Under the pieces are notes generated by a model. It ran no database searches, was not told the DNA's origin, and worked only from the letters and a program-made list of their open reading frames with translations. Positions 1 to 7,536 of a stretch of 64,000 nucleotides of DNA are shown piece after piece. Made by a program: the position numbers and the translations under genes. The DNA is taken from the NCBI GenBank assembly GCA_020638955.1, contig JACKHO010000009.1, positions 186,001-250,000 of the forward strand, given 5' to 3'. The DNA is from Planctomycetaceae bacterium. GTDB lineage: Bacteria > Planctomycetota > Planctomycetia > Planctomycetales > Planctomycetaceae. The stretch's first letter is position 1; each line of letters opens with the position of its first letter.

Positions 1-7
1 GCACTAG

Positions 8-856
8 CCCGGATTATTCAGGAGTTTGGGGTTTGGTGTGGCGGCGGGACGACGGGGGATCGGGACGACGGGGGATCGGGATCAGCACCGTTGGATGGTG
101 TGCAGCACCACTTGCCAGGTGGAGAGGCTGGGCCAGGCGGATCAGCACGCGGCGACAACTCACGATCACTTCAGTAGCGACTTTGATCAACCGTAAACGC
201 CACGTCGCCGGTTGAGCACGACGGAGTTCAGCACCGGTGGGCGGGCCGGGACGTTCGGCATCGGGGCGTGGAGCACAGCGACGATCCTCCGGCGGAGCCG
301 GATGATCAGGTTCAGGGCTGTGGCATGCATCAACAGTCGAAACAAATTCGCCACAAACCGGTGATCGCTGAGTCGTTCGCCGCACAAATCGATCTTCAGT
401 TCCTTGTTTCGATTCTCACTTTCGCCGCGCTGCACGTACTCATCGTAAACACCTTGAGGCAGGATTGTCGCTCCGAGGCGGTTGGTCACGACCGCGCGAC
501 GATTCGTTCCGGCAGCATGGCATTCGGCTTTGATGACACCGGTTCGGGATCGGTCCCAAGTGTTGGCCTGGTACGAGCACACCGTGAACAACCGCTGCTC
601 TTGCCGAGTTGCTGCGAACTGTTCTGTCATCCCCACCTTGTTGTCAAACTCCCGCAGCAGCAACAGGCCCGCATCGCTCGAAAGGCGTCCGCCGGAATTC
701 TCGACGACCAGGGAATTTCTCGGATGAAATTCCAGACGCTCGGATCACACACCCAGTAAACTCATGACGGCCTCCGTGCTTGCGGGAAAGTTGTTGTGTT
801 TCAAACACTTAAACGCAACACGAGGTCATTTTCTTCAACCCAACGAATAATCCGGG
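8..856 (-). mobile_element. Degenerate IS1380-type insertion sequence
   Basis: A perfect 12-bp terminal inverted repeat is visible: CCCGGATTATTC at 8-19 and GAATAATCCGGG at 845-856. Between the ends lies a broken transposase read on the minus strand. The element is only about 850 bp, roughly half the length of an intact IS1380 member, so it is an internally deleted relic that cannot supply its own transposase. Flanks read CTAG on the left and TTAA on the right, so no matching target duplication is seen. The right end touches the stop codon of the RtcB gene, whose TAA is formed by the flanking TTAA. The family call rests on the transposase motifs, not on a search. Confidence 0.8.
14..747 (-). 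pseudogene. IS1380 family transposase remnant (internal deletion plus frameshift)
   Basis: Reading the minus strand from about 747, the start resembles an IS1380 transposase N-terminus (EFHPRNSLVVENSGGRL, then SSDAGLLLLREFD). It then jumps directly to the C-terminal part: a short stretch ending in VVTNR, then YDEYVQRGESENRNKELK and DRLS-type DDE-domain residues ending in the ALNLIIRLRR region. The roughly 200 residues that normally lie between are missing. The frame then ends early near 187, while the expected C-terminal sequence (TWRLRLIKVATEVIVSCRR) continues in another frame down to position 14. This indicates one deletion and at least one frameshift. It should be inactive, though intact relatives elsewhere could act on its ends. 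Confidence 0.8.
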
Positions 857-2254
857 TTAATCCTCCGCACGGCTTCCGTCGTCGCACATTTTGACGACGC
901 GGGGATCGAAGCGGGCGATGACTTCCACGAGGTCTCGTTGTTCGTCGAGGACCTGATGGATGTCCTTATACACGCCCGGGACTTCATCTGATCCGGCGGA
1001 CAGCACCCGGATTCCCTTCTTCCGCAAATCGTTGCGAACTGCGTTGAAGCGGAACATATCGCGGGCCTTCTTCCGTGACATCACGCGACCTGCACCGTGC
1101 GATGCAGAGTCGAGCGACTCAGGTTGACCGAGTCCACGGACAACGAATCCTGGTGTTGCCATCGAGCCGGGAATCATACCGAGCACACCTTTACCGGCTG
1201 GAGTTGCCCCCTTGCGGTGGACAATGACCTCGCGTCCGCCGTGGATTTCTTTCCACGCGAAGTTGTGATGATTTTCCACTCCGGCAATGACCTTCGCACC
1301 GCACAGCTTGCTGACGTTGCGATGAATGACCGCGTGGTTCGCAGCCGCGTACTCACCCATGAGGTTCATGGCTGCCCAGTATTCCTGACCAACTTCCTTG
1401 TCGAGGTCCAGCCACGCCAGGCGACCGAAGTCCTCGTACTTTCTTGGCAGGAAATTACGCGCAATGGTGCTGTATACCGAGCAAACCTGGTGACCAATTC
1501 CACGGCTTCCACTATGGCTCAACAGAGCCAGGTAGGTTCCCGCTTCCAAGCCAAGGTCCGGCTGCTCAAGCGTAATGGTTCCGAATTCGACGAAGTGGTT
1601 TCCCGACCCGGACGTTCCGAGCTGAGACCACGCCTTGTCCTTTCCTTCACGCGTTACGCGCGTAATGGTCCAGTCGGCATCCATAATGGAATGCTCCTGT
1701 CGACGCTGCCAGCTCTTGCCGGTTCCGAACACGGTTCCTTCGTTGAGCGCCTTGTCGAACATTGGCTCCAGCTTCGAGTCATCGAGTGCAGACGGAGGCA
1801 TATCCAACACGGACAGCTTCATACGGCAGGCAATATCCACACCGACTGCGTATGGGCAAACGGCGTTTTCCAACGCCAGCACGCCGCCAATTGGCAATCC
1901 GTAACCGACGTGTGCATCTGGCATGAGCGCAGCACCAACCGCGTTCGGCAGAGAACATGCTTCGCGCATTTGGTGATGCGAAGCGTCGTCGATGTGATCT
2001 GCTCCCCAGGTACGGTACGCAATTGGTTCACGCGGAACAGATGGACCTTCCTCGTTCAGTTCGACGAGTTCCCGGGCCAGCGTCCCGAAATGCTCGTGCT
2101 CGATGAAGTCGGCGGGATTCTCGCAAACCGCACGAAGATCATTCTTCAGCGTCGCGCCGCGCATACCAGCAGCCGCTGCCAATTGCACGGCCTGAATTGC
2201 CGTTCGCACAGCCGCATCGGCGACACCCAGCTTCAAAAACTGACGTCGGTTCAT
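857..2254 (-). CDS. rtcB: RtcB-type RNA ligase
   Basis: A 465-residue member of the RtcB family, the GTP- and Mn-dependent ligases that join 2',3'-cyclic phosphate or 3'-phosphate RNA ends to 5'-OH ends in tRNA or RNA repair. Visible motifs are MPDAHVGYGLPIGGVLA, the VGVDIACRM metal-binding segment, GSGNHFVEFG, LLSHSGSRGIGHQV, NHHNFAWKE, and HRKGATPA, which carries the histidine that is guanylylated in this family. SHGAGRVMSR follows. The N-terminus (MNRRQFLKLGV) looks superficially like a Tat leader but has no hydrophobic core, so the protein should be cytosolic. The C-terminus ends in the conserved-looking GSRAED, so the neighbouring insertion has not truncated it. No archease or RtcA gene is adjacent. 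Confidence 0.93.
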   Translation of the reverse strand: MNRRQFLKLGVADAAVRTAIQAVQLAAAAGMRGATLKNDLRAVCENPADFIEHEHFGTLARELVELNEEGPSVPREPIAYRTWGADHIDDASHHQMREACSLPNAVGAALMPDAHVGYGLPIGGVLALENAVCPYAVGVDIACRMKLSVLDMPPSALDDSKLEPMFDKALNEGTVFGTGKSWQRRQEHSIMDADWTITRVTREGKDKAWSQLGTSGSGNHFVEFGTITLEQPDLGLEAGTYLALLSHSGSRGIGHQVCSVYSTIARNFLPRKYEDFGRLAWLDLDKEVGQEYWAAMNLMGEYAAANHAVIHRNVSKLCGAKVIAGVENHHNFAWKEIHGGREVIVHRKGATPAGKGVLGMIPGSMATPGFVVRGLGQPESLDSASHGAGRVMSRKKARDMFRFNAVRNDLRKKGIRVLSAGSDEVPGVYKDIHQVLDEQRDLVEVIARFDPRVVKMCDDGSRAED

Positions 2255-2301
2255 TGCTCCATTCCTTCCTGAACATCAATCCCGAGATGTTCCAGAGACC
2301 T

Positions 2302-2441
2302 GTAGGGTGTGTGCAGCAAGTCAACGCATTAGGGTGGGTTACGTCCGCGAATCCGATGACACGGACACGACCACCTCTCGTTTGCATTGGCTGACTTGCG
2401 TAACGCACCACCCCGTTTATTGCGGACTCCACCCACCCTAC
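2302..2441. repeat. Imperfect foldback element between rtcB and a downstream gene
   Basis: Within the 469-bp gap 2255-2723, GTAGGGTG (2302-2309) pairs with CACCCTAC (2434-2441). Internal segments also pair imperfectly: GCAAGTCA against TGACTTGC, and GGGTGGGTTACG against CGTAACGCACCACCC. The element is about 140 bp, has no coding potential, and resembles non-autonomous foldback repeats. The rest of the gap shows no gene; a plausible but unproven promoter precedes the gene at 2724. Confidence 0.4.
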
Positions 2442-2723
2442 GAATGGCTGAAGTCATTTTCCCTTTCGACGTCCCTCTGTCCAGTTACGAACAGGGAAGC
2501 CAGCGAAATATGGAGTTCAGGACACAGCAACTGCCGAATTGTTCGGTCTCTTCAGGCGGCGATCATTCAAACGATGACATTGACGCATCGACATTCCTGT
2601 AGTGACGACAACGGTCAAACAGCACACGGTTTTCTGCGAATGACGCTGAGTTCAATGACATATATGGAGGTTCTACTGTTCTGCTACACTGTCCTTTGAT
2701 TCTCGTATTTTCAGGATGCTGTC

Positions 2724-3392
2724 ATGAGCAATGCCCCTCAAACTGGCCAGCCGAAGTGGAACAAGTGGAGGCTGCTGGCGTTTCTACTGCTGGTCGGCAT
2801 TGCGTGGGCGGTCCGCAGGTTTGAAAGTGAATCTGAGGACGCGTCTGTCGAACGTCCAGAGACCGCGACGGCAGCCGAAGTTGCGGCGGATGACGCACCA
2901 ACGGTTGATCTCACCGAGGAATTGTCATCGGTCTCAGTCGAGCAGGAGAATGTTGATCAAGTTGAAAACGAATCTGGGACGGGGAATGCCAAGCCCAAGC
3001 TCGGTCAACTCCGAGAGGTTGGCAAGAAGGTTTTTGTCTCGACAGCGGGGCTAAAGTACGGACCGGGGAGTGCTGACGGTCACCGACTCCTGCATGTCAT
3101 GCAGCACGCTGAAGATGATTCGGAAAAGCCGATTCACGGTGTATTTGAGGGGAGCAAAGAAGAAATACTCGCCGCCATCGACGAAGCCTGGCTGCTCGTG
3201 AAGGAGAAGAGCAAACAGGTGAAGACCGAGGAACAGGGGGGCCGACAGGTCTTTACCATCGACCTGAAGCGGCGGGTGGGATATACCGGCGGTGAGGTGG
3301 GGAAACGGAAGAATCATCCCGCCTGCACGAAGATTCGAATTGTCATCGAAGATGAAAACGAAGTGGTCTCCGCCTACCCGACGGACCGTTAA
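2724..3392 (+). CDS. Membrane-anchored protein of unknown function with a conserved-looking C-terminal domain
   Basis: A 222-residue protein, not assigned to a family. Residues about 15-32 form one membrane segment (LLAFLLLVGIAWAV) preceded by a short basic stretch, so the bulk is probably outside the cytoplasm. Residues about 35-90 are an acidic, low-complexity linker rich in Glu, Asp and Ala. The C-terminal part (about 95-222) is globular, with a GLKYGPGSADGHRLLHVMQH segment, then IDLKRRVGYTGGEVGKRKNH and a final IRIVIEDENEVVSAYP. The ending resembles small nuclease-fold domains that finish with a T/S-A-Y-P motif, but this is a resemblance only. AGGA lies upstream of the ATG at a usable distance. 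The gene stands alone between rtcB and a NuoL-like gene. Confidence 0.7.
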   Translation: MSNAPQTGQPKWNKWRLLAFLLLVGIAWAVRRFESESEDASVERPETATAAEVAADDAPTVDLTEELSSVSVEQENVDQVENESGTGNAKPKLGQLREVGKKVFVSTAGLKYGPGSADGHRLLHVMQHAEDDSEKPIHGVFEGSKEEILAAIDEAWLLVKEKSKQVKTEEQGGRQVFTIDLKRRVGYTGGEVGKRKNHPACTKIRIVIEDENEVVSAYPTDR

Positions 3393-3492
3393 GGCAAGTT
3401 GGTTTTTCCGGTCGCCCGCGTCGGACGGCCTCCACACAAATTGAGCCGTGTGGCAGGACGCGGAAACTTGTTTGAAAACCTTTAGTCATTGC

Positions 3493-5007
3493 ATGTTTCC
3501 CACCAGCATTTCCCTCAGTTCGTCAGCACACCTGGGCCCCATGGTGCTGTTGTCGATTGGTTCGGGCGTGCTGCTCTGCTGCGGGATTCTCAAACGCCGC
3601 GACGTGCTGCTCCTGCTGCTGGCCTGGATGGCGGGATTGTTGGCGTTTGCCGCAGACGACCTCATCCATTTGCTCATGCTCAGTTCCGCTGCAACTTGGC
3701 TGGCAACGGGGGTAATATCGTGTCGCGCCGAATCCGGCGGCGAAGAATCAGACCAGCCCATTTTGTCTCGCTGGCTGATCGGTCTATTCCTGGCCGATGT
3801 CCTCTCAATTTCGGCACTGAGCGTATTGGGAACAATTTCCTTCGCAACGGACCTGCCGAAGCTCATCCCGATGTTGCCGCAGTTGGAAGAATTGGAGCCG
3901 GCGCTGCTCGGAATGGTGGGCCTGCTGCTTCTGCTTTCGCTTAGTTTAAGGCTGTTGCTCTATCCCGGCTGGGGCTGGATGGACGTGTCGTTCGCCAAAC
4001 GGAAGTCTCAACTGCTATTGGTTGGATTCCTGCTGCCCCTGCAATTGCTGGCATGGCAACGGTTGCTGCCGCTCATTCACATTACCGAGGAAGTTCGCGC
4101 GCTCGGAGTGGGAGTTTGCATGCTCTCCGCAGTGCTGTTTGGCGTCCAGTCATTGTCTCATCCCAACGTTAAAAGCAGACTGACATTTCTGGGGCTGGGG
4201 TGGAGCAGTCTCTGCCTGCTGAGTTCACTCGTCTCACCACCACCGGTGCTGTGGGGGGTGACGCCGTGCTACGTCACCGGACTCATTGGCCTGACACTGC
4301 TCCGCCGCCGAGAGAAGAGCCCTGAACCGCAAATGACGGGGGTGACCATACCAACGTTTGCACTGGTCACCGGCTTTATACTTTGGGGGAACCTGCAGTT
4401 GTTTCTGGCCGCACAGCGAGGGAATTCCGTGGAAGGCATGACTTCCAGCGGCCCGATTTCTCTCATCACTTGGGGGGTGGCGCAGGCACTGATGTGGGGG
4501 AGCTTGTTTCAACACGCTGGCCTGGGCGACAAGCCGCGTGATTCCAATCCTGAGCACGGGCATTCAATGTTGGCGACCTGGTCGATTGCCGTGGCCGTTT
4601 TAGCCGCCAGTGCGGTGACGCTGTTCATCGGAACATTCCATACTGGAACGGCGTGCGGTCTGGCATTGGCTGTCGTCATGCTGCAGCGATGGCTTCCCGA
4701 GAAGAACGAGGAGGCGTCGACTTCCGAGTTGCCGCCCATGCGGGTTCGGCTCTCCGAGTCGAACTTCTATTTGAAGCCGCTGGTCGACAATCTCATCGCC
4801 TGGCCATTCGCCTGCTTTGCCTTCGTCGTCCACTTTCTGGCGGAGTGGCTTTTCGTCAAGTTGCCAACTTATGTGGCAACCACATTCGAGGGCTTGACCG
4901 TTGAACTCCTCAGCGAAATGGATTCCGACGAGGGGAAGTCGCTCGGCTGGGAAGTGCTGGTTGGTTCAATGGTCGTCCTGGCAGTGGCGCTGTACGCAGC
5001 GGGATGA
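3493..5007 (+). CDS. Multi-pass membrane protein, NuoL/antiporter-like
   Basis: A very hydrophobic protein of about 504 residues with roughly twelve predicted membrane segments. Most of it is not recognisable, but the C-terminal part (NFYLKPLVDNLIAWP, then two helices and a final hydrophobic segment) has the layout of the C-terminal region of NuoL-type proton-antiporter subunits of complex I, where a Y-x-D-x-L-Y-D segment precedes the last helices. The internal antiporter half is strongly diverged and I do not see the ion-channel Lys/Glu pattern clearly. Translation may start at this ATG or at an in-frame GTG at 3448; neither has a good ribosome site. It is an orphan: no other Nuo genes adjoin, although a two-antiporter DabA operon lies 18 kb away. 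Confident as a membrane protein, moderate for the family. Confidence 0.65.
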   Translation: MFPTSISLSSSAHLGPMVLLSIGSGVLLCCGILKRRDVLLLLLAWMAGLLAFAADDLIHLLMLSSAATWLATGVISCRAESGGEESDQPILSRWLIGLFLADVLSISALSVLGTISFATDLPKLIPMLPQLEELEPALLGMVGLLLLLSLSLRLLLYPGWGWMDVSFAKRKSQLLLVGFLLPLQLLAWQRLLPLIHITEEVRALGVGVCMLSAVLFGVQSLSHPNVKSRLTFLGLGWSSLCLLSSLVSPPPVLWGVTPCYVTGLIGLTLLRRREKSPEPQMTGVTIPTFALVTGFILWGNLQLFLAAQRGNSVEGMTSSGPISLITWGVAQALMWGSLFQHAGLGDKPRDSNPEHGHSMLATWSIAVAVLAASAVTLFIGTFHTGTACGLALAVVMLQRWLPEKNEEASTSELPPMRVRLSESNFYLKPLVDNLIAWPFACFAFVVHFLAEWLFVKLPTYVATTFEGLTVELLSEMDSDEGKSLGWEVLVGSMVVLAVALYAAG

Positions 5008-5060
5008 TTGTGAGCCCCTCAAGCGAAAACCGTCCGTGTCCAGCGGCCTCTTGCAGCGGC

Positions 5061-5098
5061 GCTGCCGAGATTTCATCTGGGCTACCCCACTTTACGCG
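5061..5098. repeat. Degenerate half-copy of the 45.8 kb foldback repeat
   Basis: The segment GCTGCCGAGATTTCATCTGG followed by GCTACCC closely matches the right arm of the foldback at 45827-45962 (CGCCCAGATTGCATCTGGGC followed by CACCC). Only one arm is recognisable here. It suggests a dispersed repeat family with at least two copies in this window. Confidence 0.45.
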
Positions 5099-5112
5099 GT
5101 GATGGATGGGGG

Positions 5113-5137
5113 CGTTCCCAAGCGGAGCTTGGGAACG
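5113..5137. terminator. Perfect 11-bp hairpin between convergent genes
   Basis: CGTTCCCAAGC (5113-5123), a 3-nt loop GGA, and GCTTGGGAACG (5127-5137) form a perfect stem. It lies between the NuoL-like gene, which ends at 5007, and the convergent DUF2156 gene, which ends at 5158, so it could end transcription from both sides. No U-tract follows. The same kind of CGTTCCCAAGC palindrome also occurs as a dispersed repeat in some bacteria, so a repeat origin is equally possible. Confidence 0.5.
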
Positions 5138-5157
5138 AGGGGAGGTGAGGGCTTGAG

Positions 5158-6324
5158 CTACGACGTCGGAATCTCACTGCGCCAGCTGTGCCAGAGGTTC
5201 TTCATGACATTCGGCACGTTGGGTGAAAACCCGCCCATGACGTACAGGAACGACGAAATCGAAATGGGCGTCGACTTGGGTGTGACACAAATGAAACGGT
5301 CAACATACCGTGGACGGAACCGCGACTTGAAGTAGTTCTGCCCCTGTGCATTGAACAAAAAGTTCAGTCGAGTGTACCACAGGTTCAACGACCAACGTGC
5401 CATCCAGTAGCCAGCTTTCGGAACCGGTGTGTGGTTCACTCCTTTGCCGGGGACGAGGCAGAGTGAAATTTGCTCGACTCCCTCTTCCTGGAGCTTGTCC
5501 ACAACCGTGCGGAAGAGAAACGGGATGGTGCCTCGCGGAGCATCGCTCCGTTTGCGGTACGTCTCAAAAGCCCAGTGCCGCCCGTTGAGCATGGGACTGC
5601 AGGCGAGGAATCCTTCAATTCGGCCCGTGCCACCGTGGCGGGCCAGAAACAGTCGGCGGCGAAAGAGGGCGTGAGGATCGAATTCCCCCTCAAGCAATCG
5701 AAGCGGATGCGAGAAAGACCGGGTGCTGAGGTCTTCCGTCATCACTTCGAGCATTTCCTCGGCGAGGCCGACTCGCTCCTCTTCGTCGACGAATTCAGAG
5801 ATTTCCAATCCCGCGCGCTGGCAATAGTTTGTCTGCCGCCGGACCCATTCAAAATCTTTTCCCTTCCAGGTGATTCCGCCCAAATCAAGAACCGGTTCTT
5901 CGCCGAGTTTGTTGATTTCATACCCAGCCTCCAGAAACAGCGGCATGTGTTCTGGATTCACATTATAGACGGCAATTGTTTTGCGCTGCTGTTGTGAGAT
6001 TTCCTTGAGCCAGTCAACGACCTGGGGTTTGAGCTCATCGGGGGCGAGAATGCCGCCCGGCATATGCCAGTATTTTAGATGAGGCAACACACTGAGGGCT
6101 GCCCCGCCGCAGGGTGACATGAGAACCGAGCCGCTGGAAATCAGCACGTCGTAAGACTCGGGAGCCTCGCCGTGGCTGAACGCCAACGTTTCGAGAGTTT
6201 GCCGCTCCGTTTCATTCAATGACTCGCGGCAGCAGGGTGTTGCAGCTGCTGCGGACCAGTGACTTTCGGCATCTTTCCCGGGCAGAGTCGCAGCGTTCGC
6301 GATGTCGGCCAGCGGAGCAGTCAT
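5158..6324 (-). CDS. DUF2156 / LPG-synthase C-terminal domain aminoacyltransferase-like protein
   Basis: A 388-residue soluble protein that resembles the C-terminal catalytic domain of MprF-type phosphatidylglycerol lysyltransferases (LPG_synthase_C, DUF2156). These use aminoacyl-tRNA to modify lipids or other acceptors. Typical features are the VLDLGGITWKGKDFEWVRRQ segment followed by NYCQRAGLEISE, the HGGTGRIEGFLACSPM strand-turn-strand, and the late FRPRYVDRFICV segment. The membrane flippase half of MprF is absent, so this is the stand-alone form. GGAGG lies about 11 nt upstream of the ATG. It is 28 bp downstream of the tandem-GNAT gene on the same strand, which suggests an operon of two GNAT-fold transferases. 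The acceptor and amino acid are not known. Confidence 0.8.
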   Translation of the reverse strand: MTAPLADIANAATLPGKDAESHWSAAAATPCCRESLNETERQTLETLAFSHGEAPESYDVLISSGSVLMSPCGGAALSVLPHLKYWHMPGGILAPDELKPQVVDWLKEISQQQRKTIAVYNVNPEHMPLFLEAGYEINKLGEEPVLDLGGITWKGKDFEWVRRQTNYCQRAGLEISEFVDEEERVGLAEEMLEVMTEDLSTRSFSHPLRLLEGEFDPHALFRRRLFLARHGGTGRIEGFLACSPMLNGRHWAFETYRKRSDAPRGTIPFLFRTVVDKLQEEGVEQISLCLVPGKGVNHTPVPKAGYWMARWSLNLWYTRLNFLFNAQGQNYFKSRFRPRYVDRFICVTPKSTPISISSFLYVMGGFSPNVPNVMKNLWHSWRSEIPTS

Positions 6325-6352
6325 GGTCGGTTTTCCCTCCGGTTCGATGAGT

Positions 6353-7414
6353 TTAGCGCCACAGCAAATGCATTCGTCCCACAGGGGGGACGTCCTGTTC
6401 GTCGCCAGACCATTTTACGGTGAGCAGGGAGTCGGGCCAGCGCCAGAACCAGCCCCAGCGAGCGAAGTACGCGAAGGGATAATCACCGCTGCGCATTTTC
6501 AGTGCGGCCACAGCTCCGGCCCGTTTCATCTCTAACAATACCGAATTCAGCAGTGCTGTCCGCCCCGTAGAAGAAAGTTCATTCACAAACACCAGATCCA
6601 GAATGCCAACTGGCTCAAGTGTATGGCCCAGCATCGAAATGATGTGGTATCCAATGCAACCTCGCACTTCTCCATTTTCGACGGCAACCAAACACTTCCC
6701 GAATCCCTGCAATTGATTTCCGAGTTTGTTTTCATCCCAGATGAGACGAAAATCGCACTGACTTGTGGCCGACTCCGCCAACTTCAAGCAGGCAGGAAGA
6801 TCGCTTGGTTTGAACGGTCTGATGGTTAGCGAGGGCAACGTCGGCACATGCGGATCGGGCGTGAGGGGCGCACCAATTCGTGTCAGCACGCTTTCCAGAG
6901 AATTGACATTCCAGCGCGCGGCACGTGGAAAGTCGAGAACGCGCGTCCAGAAGCCAATCCGTGCGAACACCTGCATGTTGGCCACGTTTTTTTTGGTCCA
7001 GAACTTTGGTCCCAGAGACTGTTTGGAGCCGAAATAGACGTATCCAACCTGTGCTTCTAACCCCAGTTCGGCATGAACCTTACGTGCCCCCTCCTGCAAG
7101 GCCATGGCAACACCCTTGCCGCGATACTCACTCGAAACACTGAGCCAACTGGCGTGAGAGCCGGAAACTCGCTTGCCATGAAGTTCGAATTCCATGGGGA
7201 CGAACAGCAGAACACCAACAAGTTTACCGGAGTCGTAGGCGGCGACCAGCCGCTTTTCGCTCTCTGGTTCATGTAGCCGGAGTTGCCAGCGCAGGTAATC
7301 GGGAGTCCAATCAGGGATCAGCATGCTGCCCTGATACGACTGACGCCAGGTATTGACGACGAATTGTGAGAGTTCCTCCACGGAACCCTCGTAAGACCGG
7401 ACCTCGATCATCAT
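6353..7414 (-). CDS. Tandem GNAT-fold acetyltransferase-like protein
   Basis: About 353 residues from the chosen ATG. The N-terminal half is a recognisable GNAT domain, with the acetyl-CoA-binding segment WLSVSSEYRGKGVAMALQEG (R-G-x-G-x-A pattern). The C-terminal half starts at LTIRPFKPSDLPACLKLAES, a typical first strand and helix of a second GNAT fold, but its acyl-CoA loop is weak. The longer reading frame to 7528 adds 38 residues without family character and would nearly touch the divergent sulfotransferase start, so the ATG at 7414 is preferred. That leaves about 120 bp for divergent promoters. The gene precedes the DUF2156 gene and probably shares its transcript. Substrate unknown. Confidence 0.8.
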   Translation of the reverse strand: MMIEVRSYEGSVEELSQFVVNTWRQSYQGSMLIPDWTPDYLRWQLRLHEPESEKRLVAAYDSGKLVGVLLFVPMEFELHGKRVSGSHASWLSVSSEYRGKGVAMALQEGARKVHAELGLEAQVGYVYFGSKQSLGPKFWTKKNVANMQVFARIGFWTRVLDFPRAARWNVNSLESVLTRIGAPLTPDPHVPTLPSLTIRPFKPSDLPACLKLAESATSQCDFRLIWDENKLGNQLQGFGKCLVAVENGEVRGCIGYHIISMLGHTLEPVGILDLVFVNELSSTGRTALLNSVLLEMKRAGAVAALKMRSGDYPFAYFARWGWFWRWPDSLLTVKWSGDEQDVPPVGRMHLLWR

Positions 7415-7536
7415 ACTCTGGTCAGTTACAGGATAAACTCCACTCTCCTCGTGCCGGATTATCGTCGAACCACTCCCACATCGGCTAGCCCCCTCTGGCA
7501 TGTTTTGAGGGCCGGGAGAAAAAATCATCGGAATTC

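Noticed and set aside
1097..2272. 391-residue plus-strand frame antisense to rtcB
   Set aside because: The minus-strand RtcB is unambiguous; the frame is a shadow.
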